A stretch of 64,000 bases of DNA from Erigeron canadensis (lineage: Eukaryota; Streptophyta; Magnoliopsida; Asterales; Asteraceae): assembly GCF_010389155.1 (NCBI RefSeq), contig NC_057765.1:23872980-23936979 (forward strand), in the 5' to 3' direction. The notes under the pieces were generated by a model. The model did not search any database. It saw nothing but the letters and a program-made list of their open reading frames with translations, and was not told where the DNA came from. Shown piece by piece: positions 47,922 through 60,252 of this stretch; the first letter of the stretch is position 1, and each line of letters starts with the position of its first letter. The translations under genes were made by a program, and so were the position numbers.

Positions 47922-48808
47922 TATATAAATATATATCATGTGGGTACTTACTCTAAATCTTTGAGTTCCAGCATAAACTTCTTCCATTCCCCTTTTTGTG
48001 ATTTGAACAACTCTAGATTTCCACACCAAGTGACACAACCAATCACATCTGTGAAACAACATAACATCGAAAGTGAAGATGTTCAAACAGTATATGGTCT
48101 TATAAATGTATATTGAGTTAAAAATTCTAGTATATATACTAACAAATATTCAATGTGTCATCATCTCTAGCTTTTATTACAGTAATCTCATCGAAAGGCA
48201 AGAATGAAAAGGCATATGGATCACCACTGAAAGTGACACCATGCTGCACCTCGGTGCTTCTGTAAAAATTACACTTCAACTTATTTTTTTACCACATGGA
48301 AAGGGTCATCAGACTGACCAACACCAAACCTCTTAATCAACACAGCCGTATCCTCTTTGATCTGGTGATCAAAGATAGGAACCAGCTATTTTTTCACTAA
48401 ACATTGAATCTTCCCACCCTGAAAAATATTAGATCCATGTTGAAAGTATGATGCAAGCTTATAACTGTATATTTATAATAAATATATAGTACATGTAGAC
48501 ACAATAAATAGGTTACCTCCTCGTCAACCAAAACCATCTTCAGCTTCTGCACCGAATTGATCCATCGACGGATTATCCTTACCTTCATGTCAACCAATTT
48601 AGAGACGCATCAAGTTCGTTCACATAAGTAATCTTGTTATTGGCCATACCTAATGGATGGGAAAACCTAAGAGAGAAAAAATAATTTTTTGAAAAATATT
48701 TTGGGTGTGAGTAATCTGGCTTGGTCAACACAAATTATGTCTCTCTCTTTCTTGATTTTGAATTTCTCTATGATCACAACTATAGAGATGGGAAGGTACA
48801 TGTTGCAC

Positions 48809-51673
48809 TGTGACAACCGTCATCTGACCGTACTTCCTGAATTACTTTTCCGGTCACTTTTAGTTGTGTCATTTATGTACGTCGTTAGACTTTAAGATTT
48901 TATCAAGGAATAAATGGATTTGTGTTTATTTAGGGCTTTGTGAGCACTTAGACTTTAGAAAAATTGTACGTGGACTCGAGAACAGGAGGAATACTAGTTG
49001 TCTTGTGGAAATGCCAAATTAAGTGAAATACTTAAAAATTTAATCAATTAAACATTAAATAACAAATATAGTCATGTTTATATCTGTTAGAAAGCTATTG
49101 AAAAGTTACGTTCAAATATGCCGACAAAATAAATTTATGTGTCACGAGTCTTCTTAAATGGTCGAGTCAAATAAGATTTTAGGAGGTCAAAGAAAGTCAA
49201 AGTCGGTAAGGGGAGTATGAGCAAACAAAACCCTAGGCACCGAACACTTTTCCCCTCATTTCCCATTTTTCACCCACACACTTTCCCTCTCCTCCTTCTC
49301 TTCTCTCCACAGCCGCCCTACCCCTCCTCTCTCTCTCAAAAATCGATCGGCCACCATTAAACCATACAACCACCGTCGAACCACCTTAATTCATCACCAA
49401 TCTTCATCTTCTTCTCTTTTTAGTTGAGTTCGTGGTAAGATTGCTTAGATCCATATATTAAATCGGTTGTTTTTCACACAAAAAAAAATCATGTTTTCTT
49501 ACATATTATGTATATATAGAACCGAAAAGTTTAAAAATATATACATATAAATCGGTTTCCTCTTCTTCCTTCTCTCAAATATGAAAGTTTTGCAAAAATA
49601 TATATATATATCGGCTAATATATATATGTATTTATGTTTAAATCGGTTTATATATGTATATAAATACATAGATCCGAAATTCTTCTTGATAAAAATATAT
49701 ATATATTTCGGTTTTGGTGTAGATGTTGTATAGATCCGAATTTCCTTGAGAAAATATATATAAATTTTCGGTTGTTTAAGGTTATATGCATATATACCCG
49801 AAATCTCTTTAGATCCGGGATCTTCAAGCTCGAAATCTATTTTTGTTCAAAGATCTTGAATCCGGAAAACTTATAACCGAAAACCTTTAGATCCGAAATC
49901 TTGTTATCCGAAATCTTTTGATCCGAAAACCTTTGGATCCAAGATCTTTGGATCCGGAAATCTTCATATTGTTAATTTGGTTCTTGTTTTTGACTTATGG
50001 GATCCGAAAGTATACATATATGTTCGAATATAATTAAATCCGTGAGTATAAATGATAATTGGTTGTTTTCGGTTAGAATTAGCTTGGATCCGATCTAAAA
50101 ACTTGATTTTGGTCTTGAAATGGGTTATGGTTCATCTTAGTGACCGGAATCTCGATTTTCGTTTTGGTCAACGTCGGTCAAAATTGGTCAAACCGGCCAG
50201 AAATGTTTATGTTGGTATTTTAGTTAAAAATTTAAAGTTTTTAAACAAGGTTAAATTGTATTTTAATTAATTGATCTATATTTAAAATTAAATCCCAAAA
50301 TTTTATAATAATGAAATAAATATGGATATATATATATAAATATATATTAAAAGACTAGTTCAAGTATATATATATATACAAGAATTGAATTGATATGGAC
50401 AAATGTATATATATATATAAATATAAGGAAAAAAAATCTAATATGGACATATGACTAAATATATATATATATTAAAAAGACGTTGTAAGGACCATATATA
50501 AATTATACATTCGTATAACAATAATTAATAATGTATCGAACTTTATATATTTATAATAGTTACATATAAATGCAAAGATTAAAAGACTTTGTAAAAACGA
50601 TGTACCAAATATATGACTTTCCGGACTTCATATATTTTATAATGACGTTGACACGAAGACTTAACGGGTATAAACAATAAAACGTGACATTATTAAATGA
50701 ACTATTTCCTTGGACAACTTATAAGGACAAACGGCTATTATATACATACATACATATATATATATATTAAGACATTGGATAAGACATAATGGCATTTCCT
50801 AAGACACTGGTATAAGACATGGACTTGTGCAATTAATTAAGTTCTTATGGAGTGACTTGTGAACAATGTAGGATTGTTGGGCAGATAGTGAGCTTGTTTC
50901 GAGTGTATCTGACTGTTCGTGTTCTTGTTCGTTGATCTAGAATATTTGTGCTTGTGCTGCTTTCAGGTGAGTTTCGTAGCCCCTCTTTTTACAAGTTTTG
51001 GGGTGGAAAGTATACTTATTTTCAAACAGTTTTGTCGATTTCTGTTTTATGTTCAATATTGAGCCTGTGCGTATAGAGTTAATTGTGCCATTTGACGTGC
51101 TTTGATCTTGTTTGTATGTGTGTGATTATCTGTTGTTGTTGTGCTTTGGGCGTGCTTATTGTATAAGTTGAGACTTGAGACTTGAGACTTTGGACTAAGG
51201 CAGGTACCGTAAGGCCGGACTTTGAGACATTGAGACATTTGAACTTATTATGGCGTAACTCTGCTCGTTATATATTGAACGATTACTTATTTAGACTTAA
51301 AATAATCGACAAAAGACTTATTTCTTTTATTAGACTTTTGACAAAAACCTACGAACTCACCAACCTTTGTGTTGACACGTTTTCGTATACTTTTCAGGTG
51401 CACAGGCTAATCAGGGATAAGAACTGCTGTGCTAGGCTGGACTTCGGAGATTAGTGCTCCTTATTTATTGTCAGACTTTAAGGCTACATGCCTTGGATTA
51501 TTTCGTTATGGTCTTGTTTGCAATAAGCTATTTTAGCACTGTTATGACTTTGAACTCATGTTTTTGGGAATATATTTAATATATTCTATTTCATTTAGCA
51601 GTATTTATGTAATTCCATGTCGTGTTGTGCTTTTCATGACACCTCATGTTTCCGCCAACGGTGGGGTGTTACA
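48809..51673 (+). mobile_element. Solo LTR B (same family as A and D)
   Basis: 2,865 bp with a perfect TGCAC duplication (48,804-48,808 and 51,674-51,678) and intact ends TGTGACAACCGTCATCTG ... GGGGTGTTACA. It contains several AT-rich microsatellites and a run of GATCCGAAATCTT-type repeats at about 49,700-49,960. No coding domain. The cleanest copy of the three. Confidence 0.93.
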
Positions 51674-51678
51674 TGCAC

Positions 51679-52798
51679 AGTAGGTGTCAACTACACAATT
51701 AGCTTCCCCATATTATCTTGTACTTTTCTTTTATAAAATATATATAATATCTCTGTGTATGTATGCATATATGTTGGCATATATATTTACATATTCCTGC
51801 ATGAAACAGAGCATGCGCCGGAAGTTTATGGGGGAAACAATTTGCATTAAATGCTTGTGAGACAACTACTCTAATCACATTGTACTGCTACCATCACCCC
51901 AATACCTAAAAATCAGAATTATCACAATTTTAAATTAAATTAAATCAAAATAAATCCAACTTGTGCCTGCCAGCCAAAGTCCCGCCCAAACTCTTTCAAT
52001 TCACTTTACCTCTCGCCTTCTGCCTCCAACACACACTAAAACACCATTATAAACACATTAAATTGGTCATCAAAGATGTCATACTTCCAATGTGGATTCG
52101 GCCAATGATCGACACGTCAACAAAGTGACGCAACCTTTGCGGTCTCCTTTAGTTTGAAAAGGGGGATAAGCAGTATATCAACCAACCCAAAGAATTCTGT
52201 ATAAGCAAAAGATCTATTGAAATTACATTATAAATTAACAGACCATTATTGATTTATCAGAGCATAACTAGCAATCTATTTCCCATGCATCTAGTCATGT
52301 TAAATCTATAGTGCTAAAAATACATATCAGTCTTCTAATCGAATAACTCTTTGTATAAACAAGGCCAAAGTTATACCCTAATCGTTTTGAACAAATATTA
52401 ATTCCAGATCAACCCGTTCTGTATTACCCCATCGATCCTTCACCAATTTTTTGTTATCCTCAATCGTTTGATTCATAAAGAACTTAACTGATGAGTGATA
52501 ATCGTATATTCGTAGATATGAATTTTAAGCGATTTTTAACTGAAACTCAGTTTTACACCATCATGCTTTGACATGATATTGATAGATATATTAAATAAAA
52601 CATTTTCGTTAATGTTCACGTATTACAATCTTTTTATAATGATTTTGATTTTTTACATTTAAATTTATCAGTTTTTCTTTCATATACTTTTACATTTGAA
52701 TTACGAGTAATAAAGTTTTTTGGACTGCATACATACATAAAACTTTCTATTCAATGTGTCTTTAATTAACAACCCGCTTATTTGATACAGGACTTAAA
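51679..52798. other. Intergenic stretch, nothing identified
   Basis: About 1.1 kb of AT-rich sequence without supported ORF, repeat or RNA gene. Confidence 0.5.
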
Positions 52799-53017
52799 GG
52801 GTGTTTGAGTTTACGATTTAAAGTGATTATTTAATTATTACGTTTGTAAAACGTAAATAATCTGAAAAAGTGTTTGTGTGAAAAAGTAATTATTTGCTAT
52901 GAAAACGCAGTTTTTGAGAAACATGTACATAGATGCTTTTTCAAAATGCATTTTTGAAAACACATAATCTATTTTAAAAACGCAAAATTTATTTTATAAA
53001 CGCAATGACAAACACCC
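52799..53017. mobile_element. MITE with GGGTGTTTG terminal inverted repeats
   Basis: 219 bp bounded by GGGTGTTTG and CAAACACCC with flanking TTAA(A)/(C)TTAA, and AAACGC/AAAACG motifs inside. The ends resemble Tourist-like (PIF/Harbinger) or hAT MITEs; the flanks do not decide between them. It lies about 500 bp upstream of the membrane-protein gene. Confidence 0.6.
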
Positions 53018-53529
53018 CTTAATTTTCATACCTATTGTAATAAATAATAATTGGAAACATGCAGTGTTTTTATTACTAAATCGATTTACGTACAACCGAT
53101 TTTCATTATACAATCACAGTTACATTACAATTACAACTACAACTACAATATACTCGTATAATTATATATACATATACTCACGCCTCATCTTGAACATTAA
53201 TTATATATAATTAGTCTCGATCGTATACGTAAAACCCATATTTCGATCAGTCGGAATAAGTACAACAGTACTTTGCCTGCGTACTTTCGCATCACTCATA
53301 GGTCTAACTTTCAGGTAACATATTATGTTTCACCTAAGTAATTAATAGGTATATTTACGTTTATGGATTATGGTTATTGTCTTATTGATTAATTAGCTGG
53401 ACCGAATATATATATGTTATCAATTTATTTATGCTCATAAGTGATAATGTATATAATATATATAATATTTTGATCAAAACTTAATTACTATTATTGATTT
53501 ATGTTTAATCCCCAGGATTTTCTTGAATC

Positions 53530-54237
53530 ATGAGGGAAGCATACTCATCGAATTTTGATCAACGTTTGCAAGAATTTAGCACCACATATGATTATAGGAT
53601 AGCAATTCCCGGCAATAATTCATCATTGGATCATGGTAAACGTGATGCAGCAGCAACTAAAAAAGATGTTAAGATAGCAATTCCTAGTCCGTTCAAGGCT
53701 AGTACCGCGACCTTTCATCAAACCGGTTCAACGTCTGGTCCGGTTGTGAAAACACGGAATCAAGTTGCAACTAATCATCAAGTGTTGCAAATTGGGAGCA
53801 CAAATAATCAACACCATCCAAATGATCAGCCCCGTTGGTATCAAAAATTTCTATTGAAGAAAAACTTTCAACCAATCTTATATCTCTTTTTATCGTTGTT
53901 GTTAGTTACTGGCATCGTGCTTTTGGTTGTTTGGATTGATCATCGTGCTGAGAATCGTGCTCCGTATAAACTTGAAAAAAATGATAACTATAAGGTACAG
54001 ATGACAACCAAGCTATATGAAATAGAGTTTTATGTCAAATCCTATGACAAGTTTAATGAAAAGTATCCCAAAGGAACTCCGGATCGAACTGAAATCAAGT
54101 ACAAGATCATCAGGGATTTTAGATTAGTAGAAGAAAGAGCTTGCAGTTGGGAAATCTGGTGGCGGTCAGGATACACAGATTATCCAACTCCTGCATGTGA
54201 CAAGCTTCAAAGCAGAGGATTACTATTGGGCTGCTAG
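53530..54237 (+). CDS. Single-pass membrane protein, 235 residues, unidentified
   Basis: ATG at 53,530 (MREAYSSNFDQRLQEF) follows a probable 5'-UTR intron (about 53,314-53,517, CTTTCAG|GTAACA ... CCCCAG). The N-terminal 110 residues are polar; YDYRIAIPG and KDVKIAIPS look like a repeated motif. A strong membrane segment spans about residues 117-136 (LYLFLSLLLVTGIVLLVVWI), followed by a charged C-terminal domain (KYPKGTPDRTEIKYKII) with three Cys near the end. The layout resembles plant type II membrane proteins but no family is recognised. Open throughout, and two partial copies nearby (58,945 and 60,253) share its start and end, so it is probably a real gene with local duplicates. Confidence 0.7.
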   Translation: MREAYSSNFDQRLQEFSTTYDYRIAIPGNNSSLDHGKRDAAATKKDVKIAIPSPFKASTATFHQTGSTSGPVVKTRNQVATNHQVLQIGSTNNQHHPNDQPRWYQKFLLKKNFQPILYLFLSLLLVTGIVLLVVWIDHRAENRAPYKLEKNDNYKVQMTTKLYEIEFYVKSYDKFNEKYPKGTPDRTEIKYKIIRDFRLVEERACSWEIWWRSGYTDYPTPACDKLQSRGLLLGC

Positions 54238-54323
54238 TTCACGCATTGACCAACACCAATTTAGACTAGTCTAATTTTTTACGTACTCAACAAATTAAGT
54301 AGTTGTTCATTTGTTACAATATA

Positions 54324-55134
54324 TGGTAAAACCTCTATAAATTAATAATGTTGGGACCAAGATATTTTATTAAATTATCGACATATTATTATATCAATAA
54401 ATTAATAAATTATTAATTTAAAGAGGTTCATGTATCACTTTCAAAATTTTCATATCCAATGTACATTCACACATTAAATGACACGAGTCCAAAGCAAATT
54501 GCTTTCGACATTAAAATCCGTTTCATGAATTCAATCGGCTCAAGTAATTTAAACGATGTAAACCATGAAGAAGATATTTGTGAGCTTGAGATCTTAATTA
54601 AGGTATGCATTATTAGCACAAACCAGATGTGGGTGAGCTGAGGGATTATCCTGATGAAAATAATGAATGTTATGAGGTTCAAAACATTGAAGAATTTGTG
54701 ATGGATATTGTTCAAAATCCAGTTGATAATGAAGTTGGAGATGATACAGTAATTTTGAAATCAATCACTCGGAAATAAGCATTATAAGCGGCTAACAACT
54801 CTTCACAACTTTTTGTTGCGACAATGTCACGGCTCGTAAGTGAAATGTAGAAATTTAAGGATAAACTCAACATAGATTTAAAGTTAAAAAAAAACAAGTG
54901 ACTATATATTCATTTTTTACTAAACATTATTAAAATTTTAGAATATTTAAAGAATTATTAATTTATAGTTTTGATGGGACCTATATATTTACCTTGGGTT
55001 TCAAAAAAATTATTATCTTATTATTTTATTGATTGGTGTCCAATTTTGTACTGGTCCCAAGTTGGGACCGGACAAATTATTAGTTTTATCGAGGTTATTA
55101 ATTTATCGAGTATTAATTTATAGAGGTTATACTG
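54324..55134. mobile_element. Emigrant/pogo-type (Tc1/mariner) element, 811 bp
   Basis: Ends match the plant Emigrant/Lemi1 terminal repeat known as CAGTAAAACCTCTATAAATTAATA: left TGGTAAAACCTCTATAAATTAATA-like, right the reverse complement of CAGTATAACCTCTATAAATTAATA. TA dinucleotides flank both ends. Inside, near 54,440-54,770, degenerate coding-like sequence (NPVDNEVGDDTVIL, EVQNIEEFVMDIV) may be the tail of a pogo-like transposase. It lies directly downstream of the membrane-protein gene. Confidence 0.75.
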
Positions 55135-55156
55135 TATAGCTTAATTACGTACGTAT

Positions 55157-57456
55157 TGTAACACCCCACCGTTGGCGGAAACATGAAGTGTCATGAAAAG
55201 TACAGCACGACATGGAATTACATAGATACTGCTAAAATGAAATAGAATATAATAAATATATTCCCAAAACATGAGTTCAAAGTCAAAACGATGCTAGAAC
55301 AGCTCAATACAATAAGTCCATCTACAAGATAGTCCAAGGCATGTAGCCTTAAAGTCTGATAATAAGCAATGGAGCAAAATCTCCGAAGTCCAGTCCTAGC
55401 ATATAAGTCTTTATCCCTGATTAGTCTGAGTACCTGAAAAGTATACTAAAACGTGTCAACACAAAGGTTGGTGAGTTCATAGGTTTTAGTCAAAAAGTCT
55501 AGTCAAGAAATAAGTCTTTTGTCGATTCTTTTAAGTACAAAAATAAGTATTTGTTCAATATATAATGAGCAGAGTTACGCCATATAAGTCAAAGTACACA
55601 AGTCTCATGTCCAAGTCTCAAAGTCCAAGGTACTCAATGTACCCGAAGTACTCAAAGTCTCAATGTCTCAAAGTCTGGCCTTACGGTACCTGCCTTAGTC
55701 CATAGTCTCAAAGTCTCAAGTCTCCATATAAAGCACGTCAAATAAGCACGTCATCAAGCACAACAACAAACACATAATCACACACAAACAACAAGACAGA
55801 AGCACGTCAAATGGCATAAGTAACTCTATACGCACAGGCTCAATATTGAACATAAACAGAAATCGACAAACTGTTTAAAAGAACAAGTATACTTTTCACC
55901 CCAAAAACTTATAAAAAGAGGGGCTACGAAACTCACCTGAAAGCAGCACAGCACAAATACCCTAGATGAACGAACAAGAATACGAACAGTCAAGTACACC
56001 TGAAATAAGCTCACTATCTGTCCAAAAGTCCTATATTGTCCACAAATCACTCAGTAAGTAATTACTTATTTGCACAAGTCCATATCTTATACTAGTGTCT
56101 TAGGAAATGCCATTATATCTCGTCAATGTAATAATATTTAATATTAGTCTCATTTGTTCTTATAAATTGTCTAAAAGAAATACTTCTTTTAATAAAATCA
56201 TATTTTAAAATCAATATCATCGATTACTATTATACCAAAACAACACCTATATCACGGTTTTTAGCAACTTTCAATATAAACACACATGAACAAGAACCGA
56301 ATCCATTGTCCAAGCATCAAATCTTACCAAGAATAAAGATTTCGGATCAAGATTTCGAATTTAAAGAAGATTTCGGTTCATAGTATTCGGATCTAAAGTA
56401 TTTCGAATCAAACATGTCGGATTTCAAGAGTTTTCGGGTGTAACATTCCGGATTCAAGGGTTTTTCGGATCTATAGATTTCGGGTATGTTTATATGCCAA
56501 GAACACTATACAACCGAAAATATACATATAATAAGGTACAAAAATCGGGTCTAAATATACATATATATATACATAGGTATAACCGATTTAGATACATATT
56601 GAAGAGAAAATATTCGGATCTAAAATAAAAGCACCACCGAAAATATATATATATTTACATATATATATATACAAATCTTCATGAAAAACGGGTTCAAGAA
56701 AATATATTTTTGTAAAGATTTCGGATTCAATAATACATACATACATATATCCGATTTATATATATATAAATGTAAGAAATCTAGAGATTTTTGATGATAA
56801 TAACCATTACACTTCGAATCCAACCACTACTTACCAAGATCTAAGAAGAAAAAGGTTAAGATTGGTGTGTTTGGTGGTGGTTCGATGGTAGCAGTCGGCG
56901 GTTTAGAGGGAGAAAGGGGGTGGGTGGCTGAGAGAAAAGAAAGAGAGGGAGGAAGAGAGTGTAAGGGAAATGAGAGAATTAGGGTTAGGTTTGTAGTTTT
57001 GTTCTTCCATTTCCCTAGGGTTGACCTCCTTTGACCCTACTAAAACTCGTTTGACTCGACCATTTAAGAAGACTCGAGACCCGTTAAAATATTTCGTCGA
57101 CATATTTAAATGTAACTTTTCAATAGCTTTCTAACGGATATAAACATGTCCATATTTATTTGTTAAATCTTTAATTGATTTAATTTTAAGTATTTCACTT
57201 AATTTGGCATTTCCACAAGACAACTAGTATTCCTCCTGTTCTCGAGTCCACGCACAATTTTCCTAAAGTCTAAATACTCATAAGGCCCGAATAAAAACAT
57301 AAGTCCACTCATTCCGTTAATAATGCCTTACAGACTAATGACTTGTACGCCCTAAAAATACATAGTCTAGTTATAAGGTCGCGTACTTGAACGTAATGAA
57401 CTATAAATGACCGGAAAAGTACATCGGAAAAATACACTCAGATGACGGTTGTCACA
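55157..57456 (-). mobile_element. Solo LTR D (same family as A and B)
   Basis: 2,300 bp with a perfect CGTAT duplication (55,152-55,156 and 57,457-57,461). On the - strand it starts TGTGACAACCGTCATCTG and ends GGGGTGTTACA. It shares the internal landmarks of copies A and B, including TTTCGGATC-type repeats. No internal domain. Confidence 0.92.
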
Positions 57457-57548
57457 CGTATGTACTCAGATGTTATATCTATCTATCTATCTACTTAATT
57501 TCTTACTAAAATTACCTCCTAGCAGCTAGTTAAATTTATTCATGCTTT

Positions 57549-58253
57549 TGTTGGGTCATATAACTATTATCAAACAAAGCACAAAGCACGCAACGGAAGA
57601 CAAGATCTATATAGTTTAATTAATTAACCAAGATAGAAAACGGGTACCTTAAATTGAAGAGAATAAAGCAAGAAACCTTTATGATAAGGTTTGAATTAAA
57701 CCTCTCTACGATTGCACACACAACGTTGGAATGTATGTATGCTAGTACTTGATCACGAACCGAACAACCCTTTGTTTCTAGCTCTAAATTTCGACCCAAA
57801 CAAAAACCCAAAACCCTTTTCTTATGTTGAAGTCGATCGAACCAAAGAGAGGAGAAGAAAAAGAGATTTTTAGGGTTTTAGAAAACCTAATGAATTGTGT
57901 GTAGAGAACAATTATCTTAGGCCTCTATTTATAGAATTAGGTTTACTTGATGACCAAGTTTAGGATTTGTGAAACCCCTTACTTCTCCTAGCTCGACCGG
58001 CCCCTCTAGGAACATTCTAGAGGGCCTCCTAATTGTTTCCTAATTCCAACTCTCCTTCATTAAGTCTATTAGTTAAGTACCGTTAACTATTAACTCTTTT
58101 AACGGACCTCCGTTAGTTTTTCGTGATCAAATTAATTAATAAATTACATTTAATATATTAATTAATTTATAGTTACATTCACGTTGAGGTGTGACCCCGT
58201 AGGCTTAAATACTTTCCGGACTTACGTTCATTTTACGTGATCATATTCTAACA
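57549..58253 (-). mobile_element. LTR-like segment with promoter, - strand
   Basis: Bounded by TGTTGGGTCATAT and ATATTCTAACA on the + strand. On the - strand it has CTATAAATAGAGG near 57,925 as TATA box. A purine-leaning CAAGTGTGAGC abuts its - strand start, as a PPT would. Flanking pentamers (GCTTT and GCTCA) do not match, so the boundaries or solo status are uncertain. Confidence 0.45.
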
Positions 58254-58495
58254 GCTCACACTTGAGCTCGTAACGAATGAAGGTAATAATTTATCTTAGT
58301 CAATTGATCATTGTTTATTAGTTTTAAATTTGAGTCATAGTTTGACTAGTGGGGGTCCTGAGTTGATGTTCTTCTCTACGACTGTACTTATTGATTATGA
58401 TTTCAGTTTCAAACAAAATGAGTATTATCCCGGCCGGACTTATTAAATACTCATAGATAAATGATCGCTTGGTCAAGTGGGAGAATGTTGGAATC
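58254..58495. other. Segment between two LTR-like pieces
   Basis: Its + strand end reads CAAGTGGGAGAA, a PPT-like run directly before the next LTR-like segment. Probably residual interior of a Copia element. No ORF. Confidence 0.4.
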
Positions 58496-58930
58496 ACCTT
58501 AAATATGACTGTCACTGATAGTTTATCATTCGTGATATGATAATTGACGATAACTAAAATCCCTATGTCTAATAAATATACGATGGGCATATTTACTCTT
58601 AAAGACATATTATAGGGTTTTCCATTAGATGATTGGAACTACAGGGACTTATAACGCACATACTAAACACCAGGGTCTAAAGTGTAAATACTCTCTCTAT
58701 AAATAGAGAGCCATTTACAAGAATTTCAACCCTAATCTTTCACCCCTTTGTGTGTGTAATTCTCTCCCATTATTTTCTATCCCATCATCAAACAATCATC
58801 TCGTTTTGGGAACCCGTCAATCAAATGGCAAATATTCTTACTCTTACAGAGTCCCCTGGATCGTCAGGTATACTTATATTATTATCATATTTTTATTATA
58901 TTTACAATACGAATCATAATTATTCCAACA
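58496..58930 (+). mobile_element. LTR-like segment with palindromic TATA region
   Basis: 435 bp with 9-bp inverted ends TGTTGGAAT ... ATTCCAACA and a PPT-like run before it. TATAAATA at 58,698-58,705 lies within CTCTCTA-TAAA-TAGAGAG, a perfect inverted repeat. Probably the 3' LTR of a lost Copia element. Confirmation needs a second copy. Confidence 0.5.
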
Positions 58931-58944
58931 ACATAAATTATCTT

Positions 58945-58999
58945 AACTCCTGCATGTGACACGCTTCAAAGCAAAAGATTACTACTAGGACATGCATGA
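58945..58999 (+). pseudogene. Membrane-protein gene fragment, 3' end
   Basis: Encodes TPACDTLQSKRLLLGHA and TGA, matching the C-terminus of the protein ending at 54,237 (TPACDKLQSRGLLLGC). It starts 14 bp after the LTR-like segment, which has probably replaced the rest of the copy. Confidence 0.7.
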
Positions 59000-59860
59000 C
59001 CTAGTATATTTTTCTAATTAATTTTATTTTAAGAAATTGAGTTTAGTTGTCACGATAGCTTAAGTACTTATATCTAGCTACATTTGTTATTTTAGATAAT
59101 TAAGATGTATATTTGGAAGCAACGTCTAGTTTATCTAGTGCCGGACGTACGCTAATTTGAATCTCTCTACACTCGATCTGATTAACGAATTTTTTTACAT
59201 GATTGTGTGTTAGACTTTATTTTATTGATATATATCCCCACAAACCTTTTTGCTTAGTATATGGTTGCACTTTAAATATTTTTTATTGACCTTTATCCCA
59301 CCCAAACTTCTAATATTTGTGCACAATTATATGTGGTTGGCCATATCTAGTTGGCGAAAAACTTTATCTGGAATTGACCGGTCGTTATTTTAATGTGTTT
59401 TAATTTTTTCAAAAAGTACTAAAACAAATAGTCTACAAAGAATCATTATTGTATCAGAATTATATTATTTTTTTAATCTTACTAATTTACATTATTTACA
59501 ATTATATAACCATTTTAAGGTATTTTTAAATTTGAATTTATAAGAGTGTTTTATTTGCATTTATTTAATAATTAGTTTTATTTTAAGAATGTCATTAATC
59601 TTTCTACAAACTTGTATTTGTAGGATTTGTTTTGCTATAATTAGAGGAGCGGGGTTTAGATATTATTGCGAATCCCTACTAATTTTTTGTAAATTTTTGA
59701 AATAATAATAATAATAATATTTTATATTTTATTTAATGTTAAGATTTATTTTAAGATAAAATCAGCTTGCAATTAATTTATTAATTTCGTTTTTGGCCAG
59801 CTCCATATTAATTTGCAACTGTTTGGATCGCAACCTATAATTTCTCCGAGATATTTACGT
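59000..59860. other. Intergenic stretch, nothing identified
   Basis: AT-rich, with an (AAT)n run near 59,703. No supported gene. Confidence 0.5.
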
Positions 59861-60252
59861 ACGTACGACCGCATTTTCATTGTACAATTATCACAAATAC
59901 ATTACGATCACAATTAGAGTTTCATTACAATTACAACTACAACTACAATATAATTCTATATACATACGACACACGCTTCATCTGAGCTTTAATACTCCAT
60001 CAGTCAGAAGTTCGCATGCGACGTCTTTCAGCTAGGTAACACATATATACTAACTGTATGTATATTACGTTTCACTTTAATTTTATATCACAAGTAAATT
60101 TATAGATATTTTTATGGTTAACAATTACTGAATTTAGCTGTAAATATTAAAGTTACTGTAATGTGTTTTTTTTTATATAATATTTGATGAAACCTAATTA
60201 GTAATTACTATTGATTTATGTTTAATCCCGGGCCAGAATTTCTTGATTCATT

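Larger units (their letters stand above)
42095..47926 (+). mobile_element. Element 4: gag-only non-autonomous Copia element in an RPA1-like intron
   Basis: Target duplication TATAT at 42,095-42,099 and 47,922-47,926. 5' LTR 42,100-44,797 (enlarged by a Harbinger insertion), PBS TGGTACCAGAGC at 44,800, 3' LTR 47,312-47,921 (610 bp). The 2.5-kb interior codes for a gag-like protein only; no integrase, RT or RNase H is present. A purine-rich AAAGGGAGAGA precedes the 3' LTR as PPT. The 3' LTR starts TCTTAGC instead of TGTTAGC. It must have relied on proteins from another element. Confidence 0.9.
38017..48647 (-). pseudogene. RPA1-like (replication protein A 70-kDa subunit) pseudogene, ten exons
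   Basis: Exons on the - strand: 48,647-48,517, 48,418-48,144, 48,048-47,952, 41,782-41,655, 41,576-41,492, 41,380-41,248, 41,170-40,954, 40,859-40,559, 40,454-40,338 and 38,166-38,017. It begins MANNKITYVNELDAS and includes OB-fold pieces YVIGCVTWCGN, CTLWNDYAVQFNDYV, FGTRIFINEDI, WFFIGCKKCQKK and MRVQDNTGSASFVMWD. RPA binds single-stranded DNA; plant Helitrons often carry RPA-like genes. Lesions: a frameshift in exon 1 near 48,605, TAG at 48,386-48,388, and a frameshift in an A-run near 48,277. The zinc ribbon lacks one Cys (WCQKE). Exons 3-10 read without stops. Introns 3 and 9 contain the large insertions described below. Confidence 0.82.

Noticed and set aside
58750..58959. 69-codon + frame in the LTR-like segment
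   Set aside because: Lies inside LTR-like sequence, has no domain, and ends in AT-rich repeats.
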